A stretch of DNA of 46,690 bases from Chloroflexota bacterium. Its GTDB lineage: Bacteria; Chloroflexota; Dehalococcoidia; DSTF01; RBG-16-68-14. Location: NCBI GenBank assembly GCA_003228685.1, contig QIFC01000008.1:1-46690 (forward strand). Direction: 5' to 3'. Position numbers and translations under genes: made by a program. Under the pieces are notes generated by a model, which had not been told where the DNA came from, searched no databases, and saw nothing but the letters and a program-made list of their open reading frames with translations. Below are positions 13,836 to 23,205 of this stretch, one piece after another (within the stretch, counting starts at the first letter, position 1; each line of letters begins with the position of its first letter).

Positions 13836-15587
13836 ATGGTACTCGTGCAACCCCGCAAGACCATCCCGCGGACGCTCGTCCGATGGCTCCCGCTCCTCCT
13901 CGTCTTTCTCACTATTGCCGGTATCGTTGTGCTGCTGGGAAGGAACGTTGGCTCTGTGGGCGCGAGCGGTGGCGCAATCGCCATCGACGGCGGACACGAC
14001 CACACGTGCGCCGTGCTGGAAGACGGCGGCGTGCAGTGCTGGGGTTCCAATACGTCCGGACAGCTCGGCGACGGCACGCTGGATTCGAGCGCGACGCCGG
14101 TAGACGTCTGTGCCGCGGGCAGCGGCCCGGCCTGCGCAGGTGGCTCGCGGCTCGAGGGCATCGTCGATGTCGCGGCGGGTTTCGCCCACACCTGCGCTCT
14201 TACGGATGAGGGCGGCGTGCTCTGCTGGGGCGCAGGCGATGCTGGCCAGCTCGGCGACGGCACAACAAACAGTCATTCCAACCCCGCTTCTGTCTGCGTG
14301 AGTGGTTCCGGCGTTGGGTGCAGCGGCGGTTCGACGCTCACTGGGGTAGCGGCTATCGACGTTGGCAGCGAATTTAGCTGCGCCCTCATGTTCGATACAG
14401 GCATCAAGTGTTGGGGCAGCGATGAAGACGGCCAGCTCGGCATCGGGACCATGCCGCCGATGGCAGGTCAGGTGGCCGGCGGCTTCGGTGGCTTCGAGGC
14501 GCTGCCGCAGGACGTTTGCGGCTTCACGCTTGTCCTGTTCTCTTTCGGCCAGCCCGCAGGAATCGTGCCATGCTTGCCGCTCGAAGGATTCACGAGCGTA
14601 GCTGCTGGCGGGGCACACGCCTGTGGCCTGCTGGATTCCACTGGCATCAAGTGCTGGGGCGCCGGCCCGCTGGGCGACGGCACGACGAACACGACCGGCA
14701 TTCCGGTGGACGTCTGCTCGGATCAATTCATCATCATTCCGTTCTCCGGCGAGCAGGCTGGGATCTCGTGCGCGCCGCTCGGTGGCTTCACGGACGTTCA
14801 GGCTGGCCTCCGCCACACCTGCGCGCTGACCGAAGCGGGCGGCGTCATGTGCTGGGGCCAAAATGGCGCTGGCGAGATCGGTGATGGCACCCCCAACGAC
14901 CGCACCACGCCTGTCGATGTCTGCGCCAGCGGCTCAGGCAGCGGTTGCGGCGGCGGCGCGATGCTGGCCGGCATCACTGCTATCACGGCGGGCTCGGAGT
15001 ACACATGCGCCGTTGCCGCAGCCGGCGACGCTCGCTGCTGGGGCTCCCTGCTAGGCGATGGCACAAATGATGACAGCGAGAACCCGGTAGGCGTCCTTGG
15101 CCTGACGAGCGGCGTCACGGCGATTGCCGGCGGGGCACAAGCTAACCATGCGTGCGCGGCGAGAGACGACGGTTCGCTCTTCTGCTGGGGAGAGAACTCC
15201 AGTGGCCAGCTCGGCATCGGCTCTGCGAGTGTCGCAAGTCACCCCGCGCCGGAACAGGTGGGTGGCTTCGCGCCGAAGATCACGCCGACGCCTACCGCCT
15301 CAGACACGCCCACGTCGACGCCCGCAGTCCCCACCGACACACCGGGGCCCGGCACGCCGGAGCCAACCGCGACGCCTGCCCCCAACGGCCTGATCGGCGA
15401 CGTGAACTGCGATGGCGAAATAAACGCCATCGACGCCGCGTTCATCCTTCAGTTCATCGCCGGTTTGATCGATGAGCTTCCATGTCCGGAGAACGCGGAC
15501 GTGAACGAAGATGGAGCGACGAACACGATTGACGCCGCCCTTATCCTGCAGTTCAGCGCTGGGCTGCTGGGCATGCTGCCTCCGTAG
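13836..15587 (+). CDS. surface RCC1-repeat protein with C-terminal type I dockerin
   Basis: 583 residues: N-terminal membrane anchor (about 16-36), then about seven RCC1-type repeats marked by C-W-G and G-Q-L-G-D-G-T (predicted seven-bladed propeller), a Thr-Pro linker (about 483-516), and a dockerin module (517-583). The dockerin has two calcium-loop/helix repeats, DVNCDGEINAIDAAFILQF and DVNEDGATNTIDAALILQF, each with the D-x-N-x-D-G-x-N/I pattern. Paired cysteines in each blade suggest disulfides outside the cell. The start is set by the promoter 7 nt upstream; the open frame extends to 13707 but that overlaps sucC and its promoter. RCC1-like proteins act in protein or ligand binding; here the dockerin implies docking to a cohesin such as those at 20616-23204. 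Confidence 0.85.
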   Translation: MVLVQPRKTIPRTLVRWLPLLLVFLTIAGIVVLLGRNVGSVGASGGAIAIDGGHDHTCAVLEDGGVQCWGSNTSGQLGDGTLDSSATPVDVCAAGSGPACAGGSRLEGIVDVAAGFAHTCALTDEGGVLCWGAGDAGQLGDGTTNSHSNPASVCVSGSGVGCSGGSTLTGVAAIDVGSEFSCALMFDTGIKCWGSDEDGQLGIGTMPPMAGQVAGGFGGFEALPQDVCGFTLVLFSFGQPAGIVPCLPLEGFTSVAAGGAHACGLLDSTGIKCWGAGPLGDGTTNTTGIPVDVCSDQFIIIPFSGEQAGISCAPLGGFTDVQAGLRHTCALTEAGGVMCWGQNGAGEIGDGTPNDRTTPVDVCASGSGSGCGGGAMLAGITAITAGSEYTCAVAAAGDARCWGSLLGDGTNDDSENPVGVLGLTSGVTAIAGGAQANHACAARDDGSLFCWGENSSGQLGIGSASVASHPAPEQVGGFAPKITPTPTASDTPTSTPAVPTDTPGPGTPEPTATPAPNGLIGDVNCDGEINAIDAAFILQFIAGLIDELPCPENADVNEDGATNTIDAALILQFSAGLLGMLPP

Positions 15588-15661
15588 GCGAGACTTCCAG
15601 AGCGTCCAGTCCCATCGCCCGATAGCCATTCAGCCGAGCGCCGAGACGTGCTGTTCGCCAG

Positions 15662-17098
15662 CTAGTTCGACGGCTCAGCGTCTGCCGGCCAGCGGTCGGC
15701 CCACGGATGCGCTTCCTCGAACGCGCGGGCCGCTTCGAAGATCAACGTCTCGCGGAAGGCGCGAGAGATCACGTGGAGGCCGACAGGCAGCCCCTCTGAC
15801 GTCCAGCCGCACGGCACGGACGCCGCAGGCTGTCCCGTGAGGTTGCACGCCATGGTGAACGGCGTCCAGGCGTTGCCACGGGACGCGACTCCATCGATGG
15901 CCGCCGGCGGCTCGCCAATTGGGAACGCCGCGGTGGCGAGCGTTGGCGTCAGCAGCAGGTCGTAGCGGGAGAGGAACTCGTCGAACGCCTGCCAGATCGC
16001 GGTCCGGAGCTGCTCGGCGCGGACGTAACGGGCCGCGCTCACCTGCAGGCCTGCGCGAAGGAATCGTTGGGTGTAGTCCGTAAGGTCGCTCTCGTGCGAC
16101 TCCAGTAGGTCTTCGTGGATGGCGGCATCGCCTCCGGCGGCGATCGGCCCGAACGCCGCAAGGAAGGCGTCGCCAGCGACGCCCGGTTCGGCCTCCTCGA
16201 CCTGGCAGCCCAGGTCCTGGAAGGAGCGTGCGGCCTCTTCGCAGACTGAGCGTACCTCTGGGTCGACGGCGGCCCAGCCAAGGTCGGGCGACCAGGCGAT
16301 CTTGAGACCGAGTCTCTCTGTCGGTCGCGGCCGAAACGAGCCCGGCGCGGCCGGTATGGCAAACGGATCGCCGGGCTCGGGCCCCGCGATGACGTCGAGC
16401 AGCAATGCGGCGTCATCGACGCTACGTGTGATGGGGCCCGCTTGAGAGAGCGTCGGCCAACCACCGTAGCCGCCCCACTCCTTCGTGTACGGAGGCACGC
16501 GTCCCAGCGTTGGCTTGATGCCAAACACGCCGCAGAGGGACGAAGGAATCCTGATGGAGCCGCCGCCGTCCGAGCCGATGTGCAGGGAGCCGAGACCGAG
16601 CGCGGCTGATGCCGCGGCGCCACCGCTGGAGCCGCCGGTCGTGCGCTCGTGGTTCCACGGGTTGCGGCACGGCTCGCCGAGCCTGTTCTCTGTTGTCGGG
16701 ATGATGCCGAACTCGGGCGTGTTCGTCTTGCCGAGAATGATCGCTCCGGCGTCGCGAAGCCTCGCCACGAGCGGGGCGTCCATGTCTGGCGTGAAGTCCT
16801 GATAGACGAGCGAACCGCCTGTGGAGCGGATGCCCTTCGTATAGAGGAGGTCCTTCACGGACACCGGCACACCGTGCAGCGGGCCCAACTCATCGCCGTT
16901 GGCGATCGCTTGCTCTGCCGCCTTCGCGCCTGCGCGCGCCTCGTCGTGGCAGACGGTCAGATAGGCGTTGTAGCGCGGGTTCAGTTCGTCGATCCTGGTT
17001 AGTGCGGCGTCGACCGCTTCGACCGGCGAGACGGAACGACCGCGGATGCGCTCGGCGAGTTCGCTCGCCGGCATCGACATGAGAGATTGGTCAGCCAT
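15662..17098 (-). CDS. amidase-signature-family amidohydrolase
   Basis: 478 residues with the complete Ser-cisSer-Lys triad: K82 (SVKDLL), S157 (GGSSGG) and S181 (GSDGGGSIRIP), spaced 75 and 24 residues apart as in fatty-acid amide hydrolase. It hydrolyses carboxylic or aryl amides; the exact substrate is unknown. No signal peptide, so cytosolic. GatB/GatC are absent nearby and the sequence reads as a general amidase rather than GatA. The ATG is supported by GCGAGG upstream and an extended -10 promoter (TGCTATAAT) about 35-43 nt before the start. Convergent with the RCC1-dockerin gene. Confidence 0.9.
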   Translation of the reverse strand: MADQSLMSMPASELAERIRGRSVSPVEAVDAALTRIDELNPRYNAYLTVCHDEARAGAKAAEQAIANGDELGPLHGVPVSVKDLLYTKGIRSTGGSLVYQDFTPDMDAPLVARLRDAGAIILGKTNTPEFGIIPTTENRLGEPCRNPWNHERTTGGSSGGAAASAALGLGSLHIGSDGGGSIRIPSSLCGVFGIKPTLGRVPPYTKEWGGYGGWPTLSQAGPITRSVDDAALLLDVIAGPEPGDPFAIPAAPGSFRPRPTERLGLKIAWSPDLGWAAVDPEVRSVCEEAARSFQDLGCQVEEAEPGVAGDAFLAAFGPIAAGGDAAIHEDLLESHESDLTDYTQRFLRAGLQVSAARYVRAEQLRTAIWQAFDEFLSRYDLLLTPTLATAAFPIGEPPAAIDGVASRGNAWTPFTMACNLTGQPAASVPCGWTSEGLPVGLHVISRAFRETLIFEAARAFEEAHPWADRWPADAEPSN

Positions 17099-17132
17099 GG
17101 ATACCTCGCTTCAGCACGCTCGCACTGGCGCG

Positions 17133-17141
17133 ATTATAGCA
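17133..17141 (-). promoter_or_regulatory. extended -10 promoter of the amidase gene
   Basis: Minus strand TGCTATAAT (17141-17133), a perfect extended -10; no good -35 is visible. Start would be near 17126, leaving a leader of about 27 nt containing the ribosome-binding site. This contrasts with the leaderless genes in the window. Confidence 0.6.
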
Positions 17142-17323
17142 GCCGCAAAGCTCGCGATCCTCCGCTGGCGCTCCGCACCGCAGCCAAACGTCCAGACGGG
17201 CCGGCCCAGGAGAACGCCTGATACGCCTCCGCGTCCGCGCTTGCACTCACCACGGTTATCAAGACGGTCGCCCTCGTCCGCTCCGCACGCATCCGCGCGG
17301 GGAGGATGACAACTGTGGCTGCG

Positions 17324-20050
17324 CTACTCCCCGTCCACCACGGTGAAGCGGTTCGGCGAGGTCTCGCGGAGGACGGGTCTCTGCACGCGCTGGTGCGGCA
17401 CGAGCAGCGGCGGATCGCCGCCGGCTGGGCCGGCCAGAGAAGGGCCTGACGGGGCTCGCTTCGTGTAGAGAAAGTAGGCCCAGACGCCAACGGTCATTGC
17501 GGCGTATGCAAGTACCAGGCCGAACACCATGACAACGCGGCCCTCCAGCAGGGCGCCGAAGGACTCCGCCTCCGGGTTGAGGATCACCCACGAGAAGAGG
17601 AAGGCGGGCACGGCAAAGAGCACGAGCCAGACCAACTTCTGCCAGTGGAAGACCTTGATGCCGTCCGTGAAGGTCAACGGAATCATGGCGAAGACCAGAC
17701 CTTCGACTCCACCTGCGAAGACGATTGCAGCTACTTCGTCTGGCAGGTGGGTAAGCCATTGCTCGCTATCACCGCTGAAGCCGCGAAGTGGTCCCAGGAG
17801 CCCCCAAGCTAGGAGGCTCAATCCCAAGAGGATGAACGACGGCACGGCGACAGCGAACCCCTCCTGCTCCTCTTCGACGTCCGTCGCCCGCAAGATCGAC
17901 GCCGCGGCAACGAACCCGTACAGGATGGGCGCCTGGAAGTTGACGAGGCGTGAGAGTATGACGAAAAATGCCGCGACCCCGAGCGCGAAGGGCACAACGT
18001 CCATGCTGGCCTCTACGTGGAAGCGGCGCTGCATCACGAGCGCTTGGCCACCCTCGTAAACGACGGTTGTGATGCCGATTCCGATGACAAGGCTGAAGAA
18101 CAGGAGCAGGGTATCAGTATTCAACCCCACGCCGGAGTCGTTAAAGCTGTAAATGAAGCCGGTTGCCAGCAACATGACCGGCAGGGCGAGAATGCGAGTC
18201 ACCCGCGAGGGGATGGCGATGAAGCCGGCGGCTCCACCGAGGAAGCCGAACGCCTTACGGAACGGCGACAACACGACGCCGAGCATGTCCTCGATCTCGT
18301 AGCGGTTTTCGGCGAGCGTATCGTTGAAGAGGCTCGATGAGACGAGCAGGACGGCAAGCAGCGCGAACGCCAGGATCACGTTCGTGCCGATGACGCCGAC
18401 ATCCAACGTCAGATCTTCAGGTGCGAAGACCGCGTTGGTAGTTTCAGGGTGAGGAATATTCGCCACACCTAATACTTCAGACGCCCTGGTGATCGATCCG
18501 AACAGTGTCCCGCTGGCGCCGGATGGAGAAGCACTCCAGGTGCCGTTTAACGCGGCGCCGTCTGAGGTCCCGCGAGCACTGAAAGTCCCCCCGAACAGGG
18601 AGCCCGTCAGGGAAAACGATCCGCCATCAACGGTTCCTGTGAAGGTACCGGGGCCGAGAGTAGCACAAGACATGGTTCCGCTAATGATCGCGAAGCCGTC
18701 TTGCGTGAAGACGTAGGTGCAAGTGTCGACGAAGTCGCCCGTCAGATCCACGTTCCACGTGCCGGTCAGGTCAACGGGTATGAGCGTGGCGGTGGCTGTA
18801 GAGGTCGGTGTATTCGTCGGAGTATCCGTAGGTGTGCCCGTAGGCGCCACCGTCTCACCGGCCACAACGACGACGGTTGGCGTATCCGCTGGCGTGTTCG
18901 AAGGCGTCACCGTGGGCGTGTTCGTTGGCGGCGGTGTCGGGGTAACCGTGTTTGATGGTGTTGGGGTTGGCGTGAAGGTGGGTGCCTCACTCGGCGTGGG
19001 TGTTGGCGTGTTGGTGGGTGGTGACGTTGGCGTTGGCGTCAGCGTGCTCGTGGGCGTGTACGTCGGTGTACTCGTAGGCGTGGATGTCGGCGACTGAGTA
19101 GGCGTGTTCGTCGGCGTGTTGGACGGCGTCAGCGTTGGCGTATGCGTCGGTGTGTCAGACGGCGTCATGGTCGGAGTATGCGTCTGTGTTTCGGACGGCG
19201 TGACGGTGGGCGTACGCGTGCGTGTGTTGGTGGGCGTACGCGTACGTGTGTCGGTAGGCGTGGGTGTCCGCGTGTCGGTCGGCGTGTCGGTAGGCGTAGA
19301 CGTGTCGGTGGGCGTGTCGGTGGGCGTGTCGACTGGCGTGTCGGTCGGCGTGTCGGTCGGTGTGTCGGTAGGCGTGGATGTGTCGGTGGGCGTGTGCGTC
19401 GGCGTGTGTGTCGGCGTATCGGTTGGCGTGGAATCGACGCAGGTCAGGTTGATCGCATCGGCGATTAGACCAGGGCCGCTCGAGGACGGTTGCGACTTGA
19501 GTGGGAACCTGAAGAAGTTTGCGCTGCCGGACCGAAAGTAGATGCTGGCTCGGGCGGCCTCGCCGCCCACGATCTCGATCGGGAATGAGCCGCTCGTGCA
19601 TTCGAATTGGATGTTGGCAAGAACCCCGCTGTAGGTTGAAAGGGCCGCCGAGCATGTGATGGTGGAGAGAGACGGGACATCGGGCAGGAGCGGGTTGCAG
19701 ATGGGCCCGAACCGCTCCTTTGCAAGGAGTTCAACACCGCTTCCGTGGTCGAGGGAGATCTTGTAGCCGTTGTAGCCTCCACCCGGCGGGCTGGACGCGA
19801 CGACGGCGATGCTGAACGTTGAGCCGGTGGCCACTTGGCAGGGGCGGTATGCGGTGCCGGTATCGCAGAGGGGCTGGCCGGAGGGAACGGTACCTTCATA
19901 CACCTGCAGCGACATGCTCTCGGCGGAGGCCTCGACGGATGGGCCGCCAGACTGAACTGTGCTGAGGACGATGAGGACGCCGAAAAGGGCGAGCGCAGCA
20001 AGAAGCGCCGCCCTGCGAATGAATCGCGCCGACGCGGTATCGTTATCCAT
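17324..20050 (-). CDS. Thr-Pro-stalk surface protein with cohesin-like ectodomain and polytopic membrane domain
   Basis: 908 residues from the ATG at 20050. Order: transmembrane signal-anchor (13-32); cysteine-containing beta domain (45-205, starting [10 protein letters not shown]) homologous to residues 387-555 of the protein at 25237; a Thr-Pro stalk of about 220 residues made of TPTDTPT/TPTHTPT units (207-425); a second beta domain with GTWNVDL (426-525); then about eight transmembrane helices (551-865) and a basic tail. The membrane part ([17 protein letters not shown]...) reminds me of large actinobacterial membrane proteins of unknown role; this is a weak call. The frame opens upstream at a TTG that is really the -35 TTGACA at 20113-20108, so the downstream ATG is preferred. 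Function unknown. Confidence 0.7.
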   Translation of the reverse strand: MDNDTASARFIRRAALLAALALFGVLIVLSTVQSGGPSVEASAESMSLQVYEGTVPSGQPLCDTGTAYRPCQVATGSTFSIAVVASSPPGGGYNGYKISLDHGSGVELLAKERFGPICNPLLPDVPSLSTITCSAALSTYSGVLANIQFECTSGSFPIEIVGGEAARASIYFRSGSANFFRFPLKSQPSSSGPGLIADAINLTCVDSTPTDTPTHTPTHTPTDTSTPTDTPTDTPTDTPVDTPTDTPTDTSTPTDTPTDTRTPTPTDTRTRTPTNTRTRTPTVTPSETQTHTPTMTPSDTPTHTPTLTPSNTPTNTPTQSPTSTPTSTPTYTPTSTLTPTPTSPPTNTPTPTPSEAPTFTPTPTPSNTVTPTPPPTNTPTVTPSNTPADTPTVVVVAGETVAPTGTPTDTPTNTPTSTATATLIPVDLTGTWNVDLTGDFVDTCTYVFTQDGFAIISGTMSCATLGPGTFTGTVDGGSFSLTGSLFGGTFSARGTSDGAALNGTWSASPSGASGTLFGSITRASEVLGVANIPHPETTNAVFAPEDLTLDVGVIGTNVILAFALLAVLLVSSSLFNDTLAENRYEIEDMLGVVLSPFRKAFGFLGGAAGFIAIPSRVTRILALPVMLLATGFIYSFNDSGVGLNTDTLLLFFSLVIGIGITTVVYEGGQALVMQRRFHVEASMDVVPFALGVAAFFVILSRLVNFQAPILYGFVAAASILRATDVEEEQEGFAVAVPSFILLGLSLLAWGLLGPLRGFSGDSEQWLTHLPDEVAAIVFAGGVEGLVFAMIPLTFTDGIKVFHWQKLVWLVLFAVPAFLFSWVILNPEAESFGALLEGRVVMVFGLVLAYAAMTVGVWAYFLYTKRAPSGPSLAGPAGGDPPLLVPHQRVQRPVLRETSPNRFTVVDGE
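18776..19432. repeat. minisatellite-like DNA encoding the Thr-Pro stalk
   Basis: About 650 bp of near-tandem units (plus strand GGCGTGTCGGT and variants), encoding TPTDTPT and TPTHTPT repeats on the minus strand. The most homogeneous copies lie at about 19290-19400. Such arrays expand and contract by slippage, so stalk length probably varies between strains. Long plus-strand open frames across it (V-G-V-S repeats) are shadows. Confidence 0.85.
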
Positions 20051-20270
20051 GTCCCCACACACCCAACAGCTACATGTACACACGCCGACCACTGCGCGTG
20101 TACATTCTGTCAACCTGGAATGCCGAGTCCTCCCGTCACCAGCAAGAACACCGCGTAAGCTGCAATATAACGGATGATCCGGCAGCCGACAATGCTCGAG
20201 CAGCCGTCAGCAAGCGTGCAAGCGACGGGCTAGTGCTAGCTGGATAGGCAAAACGGCCCAGGATAGATAC

Positions 20271-20303
20271 GAAAAGAGCGCCCCCGGCACGTGGCCGGGG
20301 GCG
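20271..20303 (-). terminator. intrinsic terminator of the HD-GYP/cohesin operon
   Basis: Perfect 10-bp GC stem CGCCCCCGGC-ACGTG-GCCGGGGGCG (20279-20303). On the minus strand it is followed by CTCTTTTC (20278-20271), a moderate U-tract. It lies about 310 nt past the scaffold stop, so it ends a long 3' untranslated region. Confidence 0.75.
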
Positions 20304-20615
20304 TTGAAGGGAGACCTAGAGTTGCCTCGATAACGAACTCCTCAGCCTCGCTTTCACCTTCGCACAAGCGAGCGTTGCGGTCAACCTCACTGGGTGTTCG
20401 CATACCCTGCTTTTGGCTTCAGTAAGAGTGTCTGGTTGACCCAGCCTGCGTGTTTCTGACTCAAAGGGTGACCCTGACTGGACTGTATGACCGCGTCACT
20501 CCTGGCAGGCGATCGGCACGCCTCAGGCGCGGAAGCAAAGGTGATCGAAGGTCAGCCTTCTGCAAGCTTAACCCGAGGTTGAGCCGGGGCCTCCTTCCAT
20601 CATCAAGTTCAGTGG
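20304..20615 (-). other. structured 3' untranslated region or candidate non-coding RNA
   Basis: The 312 nt between the scaffold stop and its terminator contain no supported ORF. On the minus strand they form many helices: GAAGG-CUGA-CCUUC, GCGCC-UGA-GGCGU, GAUCGC/GCGGUC, AGGG-UCA-CCCU, a long-range GGUCAACC/GGUUGACC pairing enclosing a GGGU/ACCC hairpin, CUCGCU/AGCGAG and GAGUU/AACUC. I found no RNase P, tmRNA or SRP RNA signature. The helix density suggests a selected structure, either a processed sRNA or a 3' stabiliser. The stretch 20114-20270 beyond the terminator shows nothing recognisable. Confidence 0.35.
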
Positions 20616-23204
20616 CTACGGCGTGGGCGTGACGGTTGGCGTCAGCGTCGACGTAAGGGTAGGCACAGGCGTAGGCGAGAGCGTGACCGTCGGGGCGGGC
20701 GTGGCGACCGGTGTGGACGCCGGCGGATTGATCGTGATTTGGCCATCGTCCGTGGAGGCCGGAATAGGCGCGCCGACTGAATCGTTCAGCAGAACGTTGG
20801 TGAGCTGGAGGTCCGAGGTTCCCTCGGCGACAGCTCCGAAGACGATCGTCGCGAGCGTGCCACTGCCGACGGGGCCGGCCGGGCCCCCTGAACTGTTACA
20901 ACCAAAGGTCACGCTGGCGACCGTGAGGACTGCTGCGGCGCAGGTGATGGTGCGGCCGGTTGAGCCGAGGAACGAGCCGTTGGTGATGCTTACGAAGGCC
21001 ACAATTGCCGGGTCATAGGTGAGTTCGAACGTGTAGGCGCCGAGGTCGGTCACGCTCGAGACCCTAATATCGACTGACCCCTCAGGCGCCGTCACGGCCT
21101 GCGACGGCGGATTGACAGCGAGTTTGGCCGCAGGCTCGAAGGTGGGAGTGACCGTAGGAGTACCGGCCGGCGTGGGCGTTGCTGTGGCGGTACTGGTAGC
21201 CGTTGGCGTTGATGTGTCGGTACTAGTAGCCGTAGGCGTCGGGGTGTTCGTCAACGTCGGCGTGGCGGTGGCGGTAGCCGTCGGTGTACTCGTCAACGTT
21301 GGCGTTGATGTGTCGGTACTAGTAGCCGTAGGCGTCGGTGTGCTCGTCAACGTTGGCGTAGCCGTGGCCGTCGGCATCTGTGTGCTCGTCAACGTGGGCG
21401 TTGCTGTCTCAGTACTGGTAGCCGTCGCGGCCGGCGTCACGAATGTAGCGGCCCCATCTGTGGTCGTCGCCGGGATGGGTGAGTTCGCGATGTCCGTGAG
21501 CGAAACGCTGGCCAGCGTAAGCGGCGAGCTGCCGTCCGCGACGGTGGCGAAGCGCACGGTAGCGAGGACGCCATCGCCGTTGGGACCGCCGAAGCCGCCG
21601 GTGGTTAGGCAGCCGAAGTCAACGCTGCCCGAGCCAACGAGGGGCGGGAGGCAGGCAACAGTGCGCCCGGTCGAGCCGAGGAACGAGCCGTTGGTCACGC
21701 TGACAAGCGATAGAACGGCCGAGTCCCACGCGAGCGTGAAGGCGTAGTTGCCGAACGCAGCCACGCCGGCGACGCGAATATCGACGGAGACGGTATCGCT
21801 GAAGGTCGTCTGAGACAGGGGATCGACGAAGACGTTCGGGAGCGGTGTGGCCGTTGGCGTGATCGTGGGGCTGACCGTGAGGGTCGCGGTCGCGGTGCCG
21901 GTCGGCATAGCTGTCGCCGTGCCGGTTGGCATCGGCGTGGCCGTTGGCGTAGCGCTGGCCGTAGCCGACGGCATCTCAGTTGCGGTAGCCGTCGCGATAG
22001 CCGTGGGCGTCGCGCTGCTAATCGCCGTCTCCGTCGCGGCAGGCGTCAGAGTGCTGGTCGCGGTCGCCGCTATCGTAGCCGTTGCGCTCGCGGTTGGTGT
22101 CGCGGGGAGCGCCGTGGCGGGGAGCGCCGTGGCGGTGGGCGTCTCGGTGCTTGGCGGCGTCTCGGTGGCGGCCGGCGAAATGACGGTAATCGCCCCGTTC
22201 GCGGTCGTCGGCGAGACGGGCAGGCCGGTAGTGCCGGCCAGGGTGACGCGAGCGAGTGTCAGCTCCGATCTGCCGGCGGCAACGGTCCCGAACCTGAGAG
22301 TCGCCAGGACGCCCCGCCCGTTCGGGCCGGCGCCATCCCCTGTCGTGCTACAACCGAACGTGAGGCTGCCAGAGGCGACGGTCGGAGCGGGGCAGGCGAC
22401 GCTCCTGCCGGTTGAGCCCAGGAGCGCGTCACGATCAATGCTGATGAACGTGAGCAGCGAAGGGTCCCACGTCAGCGTGAATTCGTAGCTGCCAAGGTCT
22501 GTCGCGTCGGCAACGAGAACTTCGATCGAGACGGTGGCGTCAGATGTGGTCTGCGACGCAGGATCGATGAAAACGACCGGTACGGGCAGCATCGTGGGCG
22601 TCCTTGTCGCGGCGACAGTAGCCGTCGACGTCAGAGTCGGTGAGTCCGTTGGCGTGCCTGTCGGCGTATCGGTCGGCGTGTGCGTGGGCGTTTCTGTCGG
22701 CGTGTCGGTTGGCGTGTCAGTTGGCGCATCCGTGGGGCCGGGCATAACGAAGACAGGCCGGGCTGTAGGCGATGGCGACGCCGGCGGGTCCGACGCCGGC
22801 GGGTCCGACGGCTCAAGCGTTGGCGTGGGTTCCCGCGACTCCGGCGTCGCCGTTGGCCGGTGGGCGACTTCGACGCGCTGCGGCGCTTCGGAGGTAGCGG
22901 CGGTTAGGTCCCGTTCGTCTTCTGCGGCAACGCTGATGATCTCCGGATCGAGGGGAGCGACATGGATGTCTCGCGAGTCGGCGGAGTAGTCCGCCTGCAG
23001 GCGAGATGCGGTCTCGGTCTCGAGGACGCCGAGCCGCGACCGGCCGAGCGCGACAGCGGCGGCCGTGGTGGTCAGGGCGAGGCTAGCCAGGACGAGGACG
23101 AGGAGGAGCCCGATGTGGGCGAATCGCGACCAGGGCGGCTGCGGCTCCGGATCATGGAGTGCGGATTCCCTCTTGCGACCGCTTGGGCGACCGAGGAGTC
23201 GCAT
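20616..23204 (-). CDS. cohesin scaffold protein with three cohesin-like modules
   Basis: 862 residues: cytoplasmic basic N-terminus, a single membrane anchor (about 28-53), Thr-Pro linker, then three cohesin-like beta-sandwich modules at 208-344, 457-590 and 692-827 joined by Thr-Pro-Ala linkers, ending in a short Thr-Pro tail. Each module starts V-x-x-x-P-x-S-Q and carries G-x-Y-x-F-x-L-x-W/Y-D-P/S-A/S, F-L-G-S-T-G-R-x-x-x-C, a second cysteine in F/V-G-C-x-x-x-G, G-x-L-A-T-x-x-F and a D-G-x-x-T/I end, as in type I cohesins. The cysteine pair per module is unusual. The ATG lies one base after the stop of the HD-GYP gene (TAG-C-ATG), so the two are translationally coupled. Probable role: anchoring dockerin-bearing surface proteins. 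Confidence 0.8.
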   Translation of the reverse strand: MRLLGRPSGRKRESALHDPEPQPPWSRFAHIGLLLVLVLASLALTTTAAAVALGRSRLGVLETETASRLQADYSADSRDIHVAPLDPEIISVAAEDERDLTAATSEAPQRVEVAHRPTATPESREPTPTLEPSDPPASDPPASPSPTARPVFVMPGPTDAPTDTPTDTPTETPTHTPTDTPTGTPTDSPTLTSTATVAATRTPTMLPVPVVFIDPASQTTSDATVSIEVLVADATDLGSYEFTLTWDPSLLTFISIDRDALLGSTGRSVACPAPTVASGSLTFGCSTTGDGAGPNGRGVLATLRFGTVAAGRSELTLARVTLAGTTGLPVSPTTANGAITVISPAATETPPSTETPTATALPATALPATPTASATATIAATATSTLTPAATETAISSATPTAIATATATEMPSATASATPTATPMPTGTATAMPTGTATATLTVSPTITPTATPLPNVFVDPLSQTTFSDTVSVDIRVAGVAAFGNYAFTLAWDSAVLSLVSVTNGSFLGSTGRTVACLPPLVGSGSVDFGCLTTGGFGGPNGDGVLATVRFATVADGSSPLTLASVSLTDIANSPIPATTTDGAATFVTPAATATSTETATPTLTSTQMPTATATPTLTSTPTPTATSTDTSTPTLTSTPTATATATPTLTNTPTPTATSTDTSTPTATSTATATPTPAGTPTVTPTFEPAAKLAVNPPSQAVTAPEGSVDIRVSSVTDLGAYTFELTYDPAIVAFVSITNGSFLGSTGRTITCAAAVLTVASVTFGCNSSGGPAGPVGSGTLATIVFGAVAEGTSDLQLTNVLLNDSVGAPIPASTDDGQITINPPASTPVATPAPTVTLSPTPVPTLTSTLTPTVTPTP

Positions 23205-23205
23205 G

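Noticed and set aside
18776-19432. Possible CRISPR array in the repeated DNA
   Set aside because: The units are contiguous coding repeats without unique spacers, and no cas gene is present.
18717-19541. Plus-strand open frames with V-G-V-S repeats across the Thr-Pro stalk
   Set aside because: They are reverse-strand shadows of the TPTDTPT codons; the minus-strand frame has a signal anchor, other domains and a normal stop.
20304-20615. RNase P RNA, tmRNA, 6S or SRP RNA
   Set aside because: None of the conserved signatures could be found (no GAGGAAAGUCC, no tRNA-like ends, no SRP tetraloop helix); left as an unclassified structured region.
20616-20640. Frameshift or truncation at the end of the cohesin scaffold
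   Set aside because: The protein ends abruptly in Thr-Pro sequence, but no continuation of a domain or anchor was found in any frame downstream, so a natural end is the simpler reading.
20623-22989. Plus-strand frames antisense to the cohesin scaffold (up to 213 residues)
   Set aside because: Val/Ala/Gly repeats produced by the linker codons on the other strand; no start signals.
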